Part shown: in pieces, positions 42,230-51,460 of the stretch
Numbering within the stretch: position 1 is the stretch's first letter
Layout: each line of letters begins with the position of its first letter
Source of the DNA: UBA3006 sp031401235
GTDB taxonomy: Bacteria; Actinomycetota; Acidimicrobiia; Acidimicrobiales; Ilumatobacteraceae
Length of the DNA: 64,000 nucleotides
NCBI GenBank assembly: GCA_031401235.1
Contig: JANNRJ010000030.1
Location: 1 to 64,000 of the forward strand
Direction of reading: 5' to 3'
The notes under the pieces: generated by a model
Seen by the model: only the letters and a program-made list of their open reading frames with translations
Database searches by the model: none
Told to the model about the DNA's origin: nothing
Made by a program: the position numbers and the translations under genes

Positions 42230-43258
42230 TTATTTAAGCGCTGTCGCTGGCTTTCCAGCTCCGAAAATCATCGAAAGAATGATTAGGGGAATATACGCAA
42301 GTAAGACTCCGCCGAATCCGTCAATGGATTCACGGGCAACTAAGAGTGCGATTGGAAATAGCCAGAATAGATTGATTGCACCGATGCCGAGTGATACCGG
42401 CGCGTGTCGACCAACTCGTTGCGCCACATGTTGGTAAGCGTGACTTCGATGAGCGACGTACAGACGCTCCCGCCGTAACGCCCGCCGGATGAGGGTGACA
42501 GTGGCGTCAACGATGAACACGCCCATGAGAATCACCCATGACCAGCCAAGTTGCGACGATGTGTGGGCGGCCTGAATCGAAAGCGCACCGAACACAATAC
42601 CAATGAACCCACTGCCCACATCTCCAATAAAAATCTTCGCCGGTGGCCAGTTCAGAATGAGAAAGCCAAGGGATGCTCCTGCCAAAGCAAGCGGGGCGAA
42701 CCACAACTGCGATTGCGGCGCGACGTCCCAGATCAGATAAGCGCCGCAAGTGGCCGTGGTAATTGTCTCGATTCCAGTTACTCCGTCAATTCCGTCCATG
42801 AAATTGAACAGATTGAGAAGCCATATCAAATAGAGAACTCCGAGGATTGATCCAATTACCCCAACATCAACTGAATTTCCCAATACCGGGAGCGTCGGCA
42901 ACCCATGCAGACCCGTCAAGATGATTATCGCAGCTAACAAGTGGCCGAGCAATCGCCATCGAGCTGCAGTGAGTCGACCTCGATCGTCGAGATGCCCAAC
43001 CATTGCGACAATCAGTGAACCGGTACCGATTGACAGGGCATCGCGCGCCACCATTGTGTTAGTGAGCCACAATCCGATTAACGAAGCAAGGACCACAATG
43101 ACGATCGCGATCCCACCACCGCGCGGAGTCGGTGTTACGTGAGAACTTCTCGCATTGGGAATATCTACTATGCCCTGCTTGGTACGAGACTTGACCGTCA
43201 GAGTTGTGAGAAACATGGAACTCAACGCGCTCACAACGACTAGCGCAAAGATCATCAT
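42230..43258 (-). CDS. Undecaprenyl-phosphate sugar-1-phosphate transferase (WecA/WbpL type)
   Basis: This polytopic membrane enzyme of 342 residues has nine to ten helices. Family motifs are ARSSHVTPTPRGGG, GHLDDRGRL (DDxx), NLFNFMDGIDGVTG, KIFIGDVGSGFIG and HRSHAYQH, the last being typical of WecA/WbpL-like GlcNAc- or QuiNAc-1-P transferases. It starts glycan assembly on undecaprenyl phosphate at the cytoplasmic side. It is the last gene of the long minus-strand cluster and overlaps the GT4 gene by 4 nt. Confidence 0.93.
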   Translation of the reverse strand: MMIFALVVVSALSSMFLTTLTVKSRTKQGIVDIPNARSSHVTPTPRGGGIAIVIVVLASLIGLWLTNTMVARDALSIGTGSLIVAMVGHLDDRGRLTAARWRLLGHLLAAIIILTGLHGLPTLPVLGNSVDVGVIGSILGVLYLIWLLNLFNFMDGIDGVTGIETITTATCGAYLIWDVAPQSQLWFAPLALAGASLGFLILNWPPAKIFIGDVGSGFIGIVFGALSIQAAHTSSQLGWSWVILMGVFIVDATVTLIRRALRRERLYVAHRSHAYQHVAQRVGRHAPVSLGIGAINLFWLFPIALLVARESIDGFGGVLLAYIPLIILSMIFGAGKPATALK

Positions 43259-44403
43259 ACAAACACCGAGCGGTAGGCGTTCAGCGTTTCTCTGATAATG
43301 ATATTTGATGAGAACCGCTCGACAGCCAGCTTACGACTTTCTTGACCCATACGTTTTCTCAATTGGACGTCATTGATAAGTAGCTCGAGCGCCCGTGCCA
43401 GCGCAGATACGTCTCGCGGAGGAACTAGCAGACCATTGATGCCATGTTCTACGACTTCTCTGCATCCGGGCACGTCTGTTGTGACAATCGCACGACCGAC
43501 CGAAGCGGCCTCGATGAGTGTTTTGGGCAATCCTTCTCTATATGAAGGCAGGCAAACAATATTTGAATGAGCGAGAATTGACGGAATATCTGTTCGCTGA
43601 CCGGTCCACTTCACAATTCCTGATTGCGTCCACTTTTTGAGTTGATCCACCGATAAAGAAGCCGGGTTTCCGTCATCGACATCTCCAACAAGCAAAAATT
43701 CGGCGTCTGGGTGTCGCTCCTTGAGAATTGTGGCCGCTGCGACGAACTCTCGGATCCCCTTGTCCCTTAGCATTCGGGCCACGAGAGTGATGGTCATCCC
43801 ATTCTTAGGTTCGGGCTCTTCTTTATAAATGCTTAGGTCTACTCCGGCTCCACGTATCAGCAAAATTTTGCCCGAATTAACATAGTTCCCGTGTACTAAT
43901 TGGTTGAAATCATCTTGATTCTCAATGATGACTTGACCATCTCGAAAGCCGAGCAACCGGCGCAACGTAAATTTGAGTAATGGTCTTAGAAAATTTGCTT
44001 TACTGTCATCGGAAGAAAATATGTATCCCATACCAATCGGAGCGTTGATGATCTTCACGTTTCTGATTGAGAGTGTTGCAATTGAACCCAAGACAATTGA
44101 CTTAAGCGCGACGTGATGGATGATGCTAGGTCGAAATTTCCGATAGATTCTGGCCAGTTTCAAGATGGTCGAAAACTCACGAATTGGATTGAGTCCCCGA
44201 CGAGTCATGTTTGTCGGAAAAACCTCAATTCCGTGAGATTCAATCCTCGCTTTATGAGTTGAGCAATGAGTAGCAACACCGACCACGTATCCTGACATTT
44301 TTGCCGCTATTGCGCGTTCCAGGAAATGAGAACAAAATGCCCAATCCTCGTTCACGACATACAAAATTTGCCGTTTTTGGTTGAGTACGTTATGAGTTGT
44401 CAT
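43255..44403 (-). CDS. Glycosyltransferase family 4
   Basis: This 382-residue GT-B enzyme of the GT4 family has IINAPIGMGYIFSS and VIIENQDDFNQLV in the N-terminal half. The C-terminal donor site carries MTITLVARMLRDKGIREFV, PSYREGLPKTLIEAASVGRAIVTTDVPGCREVV and the E-x7-E pattern. It probably adds the second sugar to the lipid-linked product of the WecA-like enzyme; order is inferred from position and from PglA-like relatives. It overlaps both neighbours. Confidence 0.9.
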   Translation of the reverse strand: MTTHNVLNQKRQILYVVNEDWAFCSHFLERAIAAKMSGYVVGVATHCSTHKARIESHGIEVFPTNMTRRGLNPIREFSTILKLARIYRKFRPSIIHHVALKSIVLGSIATLSIRNVKIINAPIGMGYIFSSDDSKANFLRPLLKFTLRRLLGFRDGQVIIENQDDFNQLVHGNYVNSGKILLIRGAGVDLSIYKEEPEPKNGMTITLVARMLRDKGIREFVAAATILKERHPDAEFLLVGDVDDGNPASLSVDQLKKWTQSGIVKWTGQRTDIPSILAHSNIVCLPSYREGLPKTLIEAASVGRAIVTTDVPGCREVVEHGINGLLVPPRDVSALARALELLINDVQLRKRMGQESRKLAVERFSSNIIIRETLNAYRSVFV

Positions 44404-45521
44404 TAACTCGACGAATGGTGAGCTGGTTCAAGGTGATGATTCCTAACCCGTTGCCTCAATCGCATCAAGTCAACAACGGAAAATAGCCCCATGACAGTTA
44501 GGAATGGCAGATTTTGTCGCGATGAGTTCCAATCCGATTGTGATGTCAATCCGAAGAAAATCATGAATGACAGTAGAACATGAACCATGACATCATCAAT
44601 CTGACCGCTTCGACGAATGACCAGCAGTAGAAACGTGATGGAAATGAGAAATGTATCGATAAAAATTATACGAGTCAGTAAAAGTTGAGTGGCAGAGAGG
44701 CGAACAACTGTTTCGCCAAGAGTGAGAAACTGCAGCCCGACGAAGTTGGCAAACATTCTTACAAATTTATATTGCGTAAACACTTCTACGGGCATTCGTA
44801 TTGGGATCCCATTTTGAACGTTTGCTCCGATAATGTACGACGCTGTACCGACTACGTAAGCAAGTACAGAAGAACCCAATAATATTGAAAGACTCAGCCG
44901 TTTTGGCCTTCTAGAAATCATTTGTGAAAGTATCCAACCAATAATGATTGCAACGACAAGATGAGGACGTAGCAAAAAGACAATGATTGTTCCAAGAAGT
45001 TTCCGGTTTATGGAAGTGCTGAGAAATATCTGCATCGTGAAAAAGACAATCACTAAGTCGCGTAATGCCAGTGTTGAAAGAAAGATGGAAGTTGGGCCGA
45101 CAAAATAGATCGTCTGCCATAATCTAAATTCAACATTGTGTCGTTCAATAAACTTTTTTCCATCGTTGTATATCAATAGGAGAAATACAAGTTGGATCAT
45201 TTTGATTGCAAGGATTGGATCTAATCCGAATTTTGATGCGATGAACGCAGGCAATGTAATCACATATCGGGCGCCCATGATTTCGTTCAAATTAAAATGC
45301 AAGCCATTGCCGAGGTATTCATAAATGAGTGTTTTGTGCCAAAGCTGGTCGTTTGAATAAAAAAGGACCTGATCTTGTTGGTATCTGTAGAAAATGAACG
45401 ACGTCACAACTGCCCAAGTCATGATTGCGGCAACGGCATAGACGTCGATGTGTCGTCGTCGAATCTGAGACCACAGCACAATAATTGAAAAGACGACAAC
45501 TTGAAGACCGTAACTAAGCAT
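44403..45521 (-). CDS. Polytopic membrane protein, Wzy-like polysaccharide polymerase candidate
   Basis: This protein of about 372 residues has at least ten hydrophobic helices with a large outer loop near the middle, in keeping with O-antigen polymerases of the Wzy/EpsG type, which share little sequence. I chose the ATG at 45521; the next upstream start would lie 44 bp inside the GT2 gene. It overlaps the GT4 gene by one base. No flippase (Wzx) gene is seen in the cluster within this window. Its place suggests polymerase but another membrane role is possible. Confidence 0.6.
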   Translation of the reverse strand: MLSYGLQVVVFSIIVLWSQIRRRHIDVYAVAAIMTWAVVTSFIFYRYQQDQVLFYSNDQLWHKTLIYEYLGNGLHFNLNEIMGARYVITLPAFIASKFGLDPILAIKMIQLVFLLLIYNDGKKFIERHNVEFRLWQTIYFVGPTSIFLSTLALRDLVIVFFTMQIFLSTSINRKLLGTIIVFLLRPHLVVAIIIGWILSQMISRRPKRLSLSILLGSSVLAYVVGTASYIIGANVQNGIPIRMPVEVFTQYKFVRMFANFVGLQFLTLGETVVRLSATQLLLTRIIFIDTFLISITFLLLVIRRSGQIDDVMVHVLLSFMIFFGLTSQSDWNSSRQNLPFLTVMGLFSVVDLMRLRQRVRNHHLEPAHHSSS

Positions 45522-46353
45522 GAATGGCCGCTTTACTTTGAAATCTGCGCATGCCACGCCGGAATAACGCTCTGGGCACTCGCTGAATAAATTTGAGAAT
45601 TGACCAGGTCATCGCAAGCATCACTCTGCGGCGGGTTATCGACGTGAGTTGTTTCAGACTTTGGAGCGCTCGCAATTCACCCCGCAGCATAGGTATTAGG
45701 TCACTACTTAATCCGCCTTGCCCGTAGGTTTTCTTGTGTAATACCGTGAGCGGGAGTTCAATTCTGTATGCGGACTGGTGTCGAGCTGTAATTGTGAGCC
45801 ATAGCAAGTAATCCTCGGAGTATCGAAAGGAACTGTCAAATCGTTCTCGAATTTCGCGTTTAACCATCACAGATGGGGAGGAAAATCTATTTTTTCTGAG
45901 GAGGTCATTCAAGGAGAATATTTTGGTTTTAACCACTTGTGGAGAACTCTCCAGCGACGGAGATTTGTTGTCGCCAATCGAATGCAAGGTTCCACAAAGC
46001 GCCACACTTGGAGACCCGATCATCCAATTGTATTGAATATCTATTTTTCTCGGGTCCCACGAATCATCCGCGTCCAAGAACGCCACGTAGGTCCCCTTTG
46101 CCATGTTCCATCCGGAGTTTCGACTTGCGGACGGTCCAAGATTTTGGTGATGTCGGATTAAGTGGACTGGGAAATTTGACTCACTCCACCGTGCAACTAT
46201 GTCCGCACTCATGTCGTTACTGCCGTCATCTACAACAATCACTTCCTGTGGCGGCAGCGACTGTGCGGCCACGGACTCCAGAGCCCGTTCGATCGTCGCT
46301 GAAGAATTGAACATGGGTATCACGACTGACACGGATGCGATTCTGTCAGTCAC
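45514..46353 (-). CDS. Glycosyltransferase family 2
   Basis: This GT-A enzyme of 279 residues has VSVVIPMFNSSATIERALESVAAQSLPPQEVIVVDDGSNDMSA and the DXD motif VAFLDADDSW at the start of the acceptor half. The C-terminal 60 residues are basic and may lie against the membrane. It transfers one sugar in the surface glycan; specificity is unknown. The start overlaps the deacetylase gene by 4 nt. Confidence 0.9.
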   Translation of the reverse strand: MTDRIASVSVVIPMFNSSATIERALESVAAQSLPPQEVIVVDDGSNDMSADIVARWSESNFPVHLIRHHQNLGPSASRNSGWNMAKGTYVAFLDADDSWDPRKIDIQYNWMIGSPSVALCGTLHSIGDNKSPSLESSPQVVKTKIFSLNDLLRKNRFSSPSVMVKREIRERFDSSFRYSEDYLLWLTITARHQSAYRIELPLTVLHKKTYGQGGLSSDLIPMLRGELRALQSLKQLTSITRRRVMLAMTWSILKFIQRVPRALFRRGMRRFQSKAAIHA

Positions 46354-47111
46354 GTGAGATTACTCATCCAGTCCCAGTTTCCTTGCAATTTTGATCGAAA
46401 TGAGCGAACTGTATCTGTGGACCAGATGTCGGTTCGTTCAAGTGCCAGGGGATTGCTGCTCGATGTGACGATTCCGAACTTGCTAGACGCAGCAGTTGTA
46501 TAACCGGCTTTCGCCGTTGCCTGCCTGACTTCGTCATTAACCGCACCGTGTGGGTATGCCATGGTTGTCACTTCTCGTCCGATGACGTTCTCGATCCAAT
46601 GTTTGCTGGCGTCAAGTTCGTACGCGAGTTCTGTAGGTGTGCACTCGGTGAGCTTCCTGTGGCTATAACCGTGAGCACCAATGCTTGCACCTGGAAGTTT
46701 GGACATTTCGCCAAGCGATTGAATAGTTAGATACTTGCGATCTCCTGACATGACAAACGCTGGATTTACAAACACATGAAACGGAAATCCATACTCAATC
46801 AACAGTGGTGCCGCAATCTCGAAATTGTCTCGATAGCCATCATCAAAGGTGAATGAAAGCCCTGTGCTTCCTTGAGACATAAAGGAGTGGACAGCAAACT
46901 CTGGATTGGATTGATTAGATCCCACAAAGTCGAGATGACTTTTGAATCGCTGTCGAGAAACGGTATAAATATCATTTGGAGAATTTGAAATCTCCGCTTC
47001 GATTGAGTGATACATAAGTATCCTCAACCCCCTTGGTATCCCGGAGAAGACTCGTTTCGCCCCGTAGATTGAGCTGAAACCGCTTCCGGCAACCCGTTTC
47101 CAACGTTGCAT
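46350..47111 (-). CDS. Polysaccharide deacetylase (carbohydrate esterase 4)
   Basis: This NodB-homology protein of 253 residues has the catalytic motif SFTFDDGYRDN, the metal pair in SIGAHGYSHRKLTEC and the C-terminal YPHGAVNDEV. It removes N- or O-acetyl groups from polysaccharide. A signal peptide is not obvious; the region near residue 20-35 (GIPRGLRILMYHS) starts the domain. It is placed between a FemAB-like gene and a GT2 gene. Substrate unknown, most likely the glycan made by this cluster. Confidence 0.9.
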   Translation of the reverse strand: MQRWKRVAGSGFSSIYGAKRVFSGIPRGLRILMYHSIEAEISNSPNDIYTVSRQRFKSHLDFVGSNQSNPEFAVHSFMSQGSTGLSFTFDDGYRDNFEIAAPLLIEYGFPFHVFVNPAFVMSGDRKYLTIQSLGEMSKLPGASIGAHGYSHRKLTECTPTELAYELDASKHWIENVIGREVTTMAYPHGAVNDEVRQATAKAGYTTAASSKFGIVTSSSNPLALERTDIWSTDTVRSFRSKLQGNWDWMSNLT

Positions 47112-47152
47112 TATTTCTCCTGGGTCGGGCGCGTGAAGCGGAATCCACCGAG

Positions 47153-48178
47153 TTACTCGGGTCGCATCCTTCGGGAAATCATCCTACTTACGATGGCGCC
47201 GACTATACGTGGACGGCTGTACGACCACTCCCCAAGGTAAGTGAAGTCAAGTGCCCCTATACCCTTCTTGAAGTTATAAACGCCTGGATTTCTCTGTGGA
47301 TCAACGCCACTGAGGTCGTATTGAGTGATTCCTTCCCGGCCACATAGCTCAATCAATTTCCAAAAGCAGAGATTCGATGCGTACTCCTTGCGACCTGCAG
47401 GAGAGGCGGCGGCAAACAAGTCAAACGCTTTGTAGCCAAGCATTACTGCGCCACGCATCGCTAAAAGTTCACCATCCGAATTGGTGCACTTGACCATCAA
47501 GATGTCATTTTGGAAATTCCGTAAAAGTGATTCGGTCGTTTGATCAATCACTTCCCGTTTATTGCCGAGTTTCTTGAATTGGCTCATTTCTTCGGTAAGT
47601 GATGCAATTTGTTGAGCAGTCGGATTCGTCCATTCGCTCACTATTAGTTCACGTTGTTCACCTCGAGATAAGTTACGTGACCAGTTTTTCGAAAGTTTTT
47701 CACGACGTTGGGTGATTATTGGATCGACGTCATAGATAAGAGTTTTGTCACTATTGAGCATCGTGTTCGGTTTTCGCCAACCATATGTCTGCAACGAAGA
47801 CGCAAGTTCGTCACTGAATTGCGTCATTGCGCTGAAATGTATATAGAGCATCGGAGAAGTAAATAGTTCTCTGATGCACGAAACGAATGCCGTATCGCAC
47901 GAAGTGAGATCACCTACTGGACCTCCGGGAATCCAACACAACGTGACTAGCGGAGTGATCTTTCGATTCATAACTTGAGCAATTGCAGTAACTGATCCAT
48001 TTGAAGTATGCGCAAGTTGAGTTACATCCCAACCGAATTCGGATCGGTGACGTCCCCAACGCCCAGTCTGGTAGATGTTTGCATCGGCAAATGATAAAAG
48101 GGTGGACTCCCACTCATCGGCGGTACCGGACCATTTACTCCAACTCGATGTTGGAGTCACAAAAAATTCACGAACCAT
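47153..48178 (-). CDS. FemAB/GNAT-like acyltransferase (peptidoglycan-bridge family fold)
   Basis: This 341-residue protein has the GNAT-fold of the FemAB/PF13480 group. Signatures are LLAMRGAVMLGYKAFDLFAAASPAGRKEYASNLCFWKLIELC and ITQYDLSGVDPQRNPGVYNFKKGIGA. Proteins of this group transfer aminoacyl or acyl groups onto amino sugars or lipid II; in polysaccharide clusters they acylate sugars. It overlaps the DegT-like gene by 22 nt, and the pair may act on the same sugar. Confidence 0.8.
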   Translation of the reverse strand: MVREFFVTPTSSWSKWSGTADEWESTLLSFADANIYQTGRWGRHRSEFGWDVTQLAHTSNGSVTAIAQVMNRKITPLVTLCWIPGGPVGDLTSCDTAFVSCIRELFTSPMLYIHFSAMTQFSDELASSLQTYGWRKPNTMLNSDKTLIYDVDPIITQRREKLSKNWSRNLSRGEQRELIVSEWTNPTAQQIASLTEEMSQFKKLGNKREVIDQTTESLLRNFQNDILMVKCTNSDGELLAMRGAVMLGYKAFDLFAAASPAGRKEYASNLCFWKLIELCGREGITQYDLSGVDPQRNPGVYNFKKGIGALDFTYLGEWSYSRPRIVGAIVSRMISRRMRPE

Positions 48179-49122
48179 AGATTTGTGTAGTGATATGGAG
48201 CAGATTGCACGATTGTGTCAGGTAAATCTGGCCACCTGATGATTTCAACGCCATACTTTGCCACTTTTTGCTTAGCATCTCGAATCGTAGATTCGTCGCT
48301 GAAGAACGGATACCCGTAGGGCACTGTTCCATGGGGAAGCTCCGGGTAGAGCGGAGTCAAAGACAGACCAAGAAGTGCACCATGGATTTGCGCAAAGAGC
48401 TTGCGCCGTCGAGTTATTTCGAGATCACGATTAAGTCGGTCAAGTATGTGAATACTTGACCTGTGCGGCCCGCTGAGTTGAAGTATCTCAGTTTCGCTTG
48501 CCGCAGACGAAGTTGGCAGAGGCGAGCCTGTCTTGAGTGATCGAGTGGTTCGTGAAATAGTTCGCATCAGTCGCAAAATTGGAATACGAAAGCGTCGCTC
48601 AATAATTGCAAACAGCCTGCGCAGCCGAAACTTGTAAATGGAGTATGTAGACATTGGCAGTTGGTCTTGAATTCGGTCGAACAGTCTGGGTTCGTTGATG
48701 GAGAGCATTGCGCCATCAGGGATACGAATTGTCTTGCGGATACTCGTAATACCCATGGCACTTCGTGTTCCAAGTTGTTGTCCAGTTTGATCGGCGCTCA
48801 AAAAACCATGGGCATTATCTTCAATCAAGATTGCCCCGGTAGTCGAGCAATAGTGGTTGAAAGGAGCCAGATCCTGGGCGAAACCGAAGTAATTCACGGC
48901 AATGACTGCACGAAGTCCGGTGTCGTTGGGGAAATCTATTGGCTTGAGCATTTCATCAACGTGATAAAAAAGTGGTCGCGCTCCAACCGTTGCTAGCGAT
49001 CCAAGAACGTCACGGCAAATAAGCGCCGGAATTGCAACTGCTTCTCCAGGTTGAAAGTTGATGGTTCGGAGTGCCTCCACTAGCGCATGGCGGGCAAGAG
49101 AAAAATATCGAGTTGTAGTCAT
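48157..49122 (-). CDS. DegT/DnrJ/EryC1-like PLP-dependent enzyme
   Basis: This 321-residue protein has the DegT fold. PLP is probably bound by Lys130 (ITSIRKTIRIPDGAML) and Asp102 (ILIEDNAHGFLS). NYFGFAQDLAPFNHYC is another typical part. The family contains sugar aminotransferases. The protein is shorter than usual (about 370 residues) and its C-terminal half is divergent, so the reaction is not certain: it may be an aminotransferase or a divergent relative. The gene is coupled to the FemAB-like gene. Confidence 0.72.
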   Translation of the reverse strand: MTTTRYFSLARHALVEALRTINFQPGEAVAIPALICRDVLGSLATVGARPLFYHVDEMLKPIDFPNDTGLRAVIAVNYFGFAQDLAPFNHYCSTTGAILIEDNAHGFLSADQTGQQLGTRSAMGITSIRKTIRIPDGAMLSINEPRLFDRIQDQLPMSTYSIYKFRLRRLFAIIERRFRIPILRLMRTISRTTRSLKTGSPLPTSSAASETEILQLSGPHRSSIHILDRLNRDLEITRRRKLFAQIHGALLGLSLTPLYPELPHGTVPYGYPFFSDESTIRDAKQKVAKYGVEIIRWPDLPDTIVQSAPYHYTNLWFVNFL

Positions 49123-49125
49123 GAA

Positions 49126-50058
49126 TCAAAGTGCACGGCGCGAGATTCGTGAAACGGCGAAATGGGTGAGTGTCAAAATAATTGCGGGGTAGAGACGAAC
49201 ATTAAATGGTGTCAGCGCAAATGATCGTATGAATTGTCGAAATGCGGGCCCACTGTCGCCACTAGCGTCTAAGCCTCGTCCGGCCCCATAGTATGCGCGT
49301 CCGCGACGTTGCCGTTGTTTCAGCCGATTCAGAATTGAGGGGTCTTGGCGAGAGAAATGATCAGCAAGCACCGATAGTTCAGCCGACATATTGCGGAGAA
49401 CTGCGTTGCTTGCGTTGCCACCATGACGACGGAATTCACCAAGTACCTCAGGTATGAACTCAATGAACTTCGTAGTTCTGGCAATTCGGAGCCACAGGTC
49501 ATAGTCCTCGGCAGTAACAAAGTCAATGCGTTCGCTAAATCCGTTGAGCGCAACAAGAATTGAGCGTCGTACAACAGTTGCCGACGTTGAAATACAATTT
49601 CCCCGATAAAGCAACTTGTTGTATGTTGCACGCGAACGTGGGCCATAAAGCATTTTTCTAGTGCGGGTAGATTCGCCTACCCATAGCTCCCCGTGACAGA
49701 CGAGATCGTTGCCATCCTGAAGTGCCAAGACGCATGCTGCAAGTTTTTCCGGATACCACACATCATCTGAATCTAAAAATGCAACAAATTGGCCGGTTGC
49801 ATGATGAATTCCATGATTTCGCGATGCAGCAATCACGCCACCGTTGTGAAAATTGATCAACCGAATGCGATCATCGTTAAACCCAGCGACTATGTCGAGG
49901 GTGTTGTCCGTGGAGAAATTATTCACGACGATTGCTTGCCAATGCAGGTAGGTCTGGGCACAAATTGAGTCGAGTGCGGCTTTCAAGAATGAGGCGTGGT
50001 TAAACGTAGGAACAACAATTGATATCAGTGGGTCTACCGAGTCGAGATTGGTGCTCAT
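49126..50058 (-). CDS. Glycosyltransferase family 2
   Basis: This GT-A enzyme of about 310 residues has ISIVVPTFNHASFLKAALDSICAQTYLHWQAIVVNNFSTDNTL, VAFLDSDDVWYPEKLAACV (DXD) and AEDYDLWLRIARTTKFIEFIPEVLGEFRRH. I chose the ATG at 50058 because it overlaps the epimerase stop; an upstream GTG/ATG frame would lie within that gene. The donor sugar is unknown. The basic C-terminus suggests membrane association. Confidence 0.88.
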   Translation of the reverse strand: MSTNLDSVDPLISIVVPTFNHASFLKAALDSICAQTYLHWQAIVVNNFSTDNTLDIVAGFNDDRIRLINFHNGGVIAASRNHGIHHATGQFVAFLDSDDVWYPEKLAACVLALQDGNDLVCHGELWVGESTRTRKMLYGPRSRATYNKLLYRGNCISTSATVVRRSILVALNGFSERIDFVTAEDYDLWLRIARTTKFIEFIPEVLGEFRRHGGNASNAVLRNMSAELSVLADHFSRQDPSILNRLKQRQRRGRAYYGAGRGLDASGDSGPAFRQFIRSFALTPFNVRLYPAIILTLTHFAVSRISRRAL

Positions 50059-51014
50059 GATCGACGGGGAAACTCTTTGGCACAAAATTTCAGCAGGTCG
50101 TCGATTTCTGTATTGAGATCGCCGCGCGGAACAAAGCCAGTTTCACGAAGTTTGTCGCTTCGGTAATTCAGCGATTGGTGGTTCTCGTTCGACTTCGCAG
50201 GGGGTCGATTGATGGGTGGGATAAAACCAAGAACTTCTTCACAACGATTAGCAATTAGTTGAGCCATGTTCCATACCGACACCGAATTCTTGTGACCAAG
50301 ATTGAACAGGCCATCGCCAACCGATTGTGAATCAAGATTGATCAAGTGAAATAGCGCCATACAGATGTCGTGCAATGGCACAAAGTTGCGCTCTTGATCT
50401 CCGTGGGATTTGAGTGTGAGCACTCCCGATTCAGTTGCCTGACGGCACAAATCATCTATCAGAATCTGCCAGATATTGACCATCGGGTCCATCGGGGCAC
50501 CAAAACCATTGGCACAGCGAACCCGGATTCCGATGATCTGGTGATCATCGTGGACTTTTTTTATGATTTGCTCAGCTTCTAACTTTGTAATGCTGTACGT
50601 GTGTTGTGGCATCGGATTGGTCAATTCATCAATTGTGCCCACCAGTGGCGTGGCATAGACATGAGCAGTCGAAAGGTAAATGATTCGCTTCACTCCCGCT
50701 GCGGCCGCACTATCGAGCAAGTTTTTGGTCCCTCCGACATTGACTCTTTGGGCTAATTGTGGATTCAAGGCACATTCAATGTCATTCATTGCCGCTAAGT
50801 GAATGACAATGTCGACGTCGGAAAGTGACATGTTGAGTGAGGACATATCGAGAACATCAAGCCTCGTGGTTTGGGCATCAGGTGCCCACGGGGGCGCAGT
50901 TCGTTTCTCGCGAGATCCAAGGCGAATATTGAATTTTTGTTGTTTGTGGAGATAGGAAGAAAGCCGGCCCCCTAGATTTCCGAATCCCCCGGTGAGGAGG
51001 ACAGTGTTTTTCAT
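50055..51014 (-). CDS. NAD-dependent sugar epimerase/dehydratase (extended SDR)
   Basis: This 319-residue extended SDR has the NAD motif LLTGGFGNLGGRL and active-site YSITKLEAE (Tyr and Lys), with LSTAHVYATPL before it. It is similar to 4-ketoreductases and epimerases that act on nucleotide-activated 6-deoxyhexoses. It follows rfbG and the RmlC-like gene, so the likely substrate is a CDP-4-keto-6-deoxy sugar; this is inference. Overlaps the RmlC-like gene by 4 nt. Confidence 0.85.
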   Translation of the reverse strand: MKNTVLLTGGFGNLGGRLSSYLHKQQKFNIRLGSREKRTAPPWAPDAQTTRLDVLDMSSLNMSLSDVDIVIHLAAMNDIECALNPQLAQRVNVGGTKNLLDSAAAAGVKRIIYLSTAHVYATPLVGTIDELTNPMPQHTYSITKLEAEQIIKKVHDDHQIIGIRVRCANGFGAPMDPMVNIWQILIDDLCRQATESGVLTLKSHGDQERNFVPLHDICMALFHLINLDSQSVGDGLFNLGHKNSVSVWNMAQLIANRCEEVLGFIPPINRPPAKSNENHQSLNYRSDKLRETGFVPRGDLNTEIDDLLKFCAKEFPRRS

Positions 51015-51460
51015 TGGTTCTTCGATGTCCAGTCATAAGGAATTGATGAATTGATTGGATCCCGCCGTTCGATTTCATTCGGGTCATGTGGTATTGATGC
51101 ACAGTTTGCGACGATCGTCATTTCAGTGCCAAGACCGATGAACCCGTTCCAGACAAGGGGTGGCACGGTTACTAGAAAGTAATTGTCTTCACCAAGGTAA
51201 ATTTCCTGAACCTCACCTCTGGTTGTGCTGTCTTCTCGATCATCGTAGAGTACGAGTTTGACTTGACCGTGCGGAACAGCGTAATTAAGCGTCATTTGCT
51301 TGTGAATGTGCCAAGCCTTTATCGCATTTGGATAAACACATGAAAAATAGATTTCACCAAACGATTTGAAAACTGGGTCAGTGACTCGAAGCATATGCAT
51401 CACCTTGCCGCGCTCATCAAGAATCTGCTTCAAAGGAGTTATGGTGACTCCATCAATCAT
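51011..51460 (-). CDS. RmlC-like cupin sugar 3,5-epimerase
   Basis: This 149-residue cupin resembles dTDP-4-dehydrorhamnose 3,5-epimerase: ITPLKQILDERGKVMHMLRV, then IKAWHIHKQMTLNYAVPHGQVKLVLYDDRE, with His in WHIHK as a candidate active-site residue, and PPLVWNGFIGLG. It is shorter than full RmlC (about 180). Since it lies next to rfbG, the substrate is probably CDP-4-keto-6-deoxyglucose and not the dTDP form. It overlaps rfbG by 8 nt. Confidence 0.85.
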   Translation of the reverse strand: MIDGVTITPLKQILDERGKVMHMLRVTDPVFKSFGEIYFSCVYPNAIKAWHIHKQMTLNYAVPHGQVKLVLYDDREDSTTRGEVQEIYLGEDNYFLVTVPPLVWNGFIGLGTEMTIVANCASIPHDPNEIERRDPINSSIPYDWTSKNQ

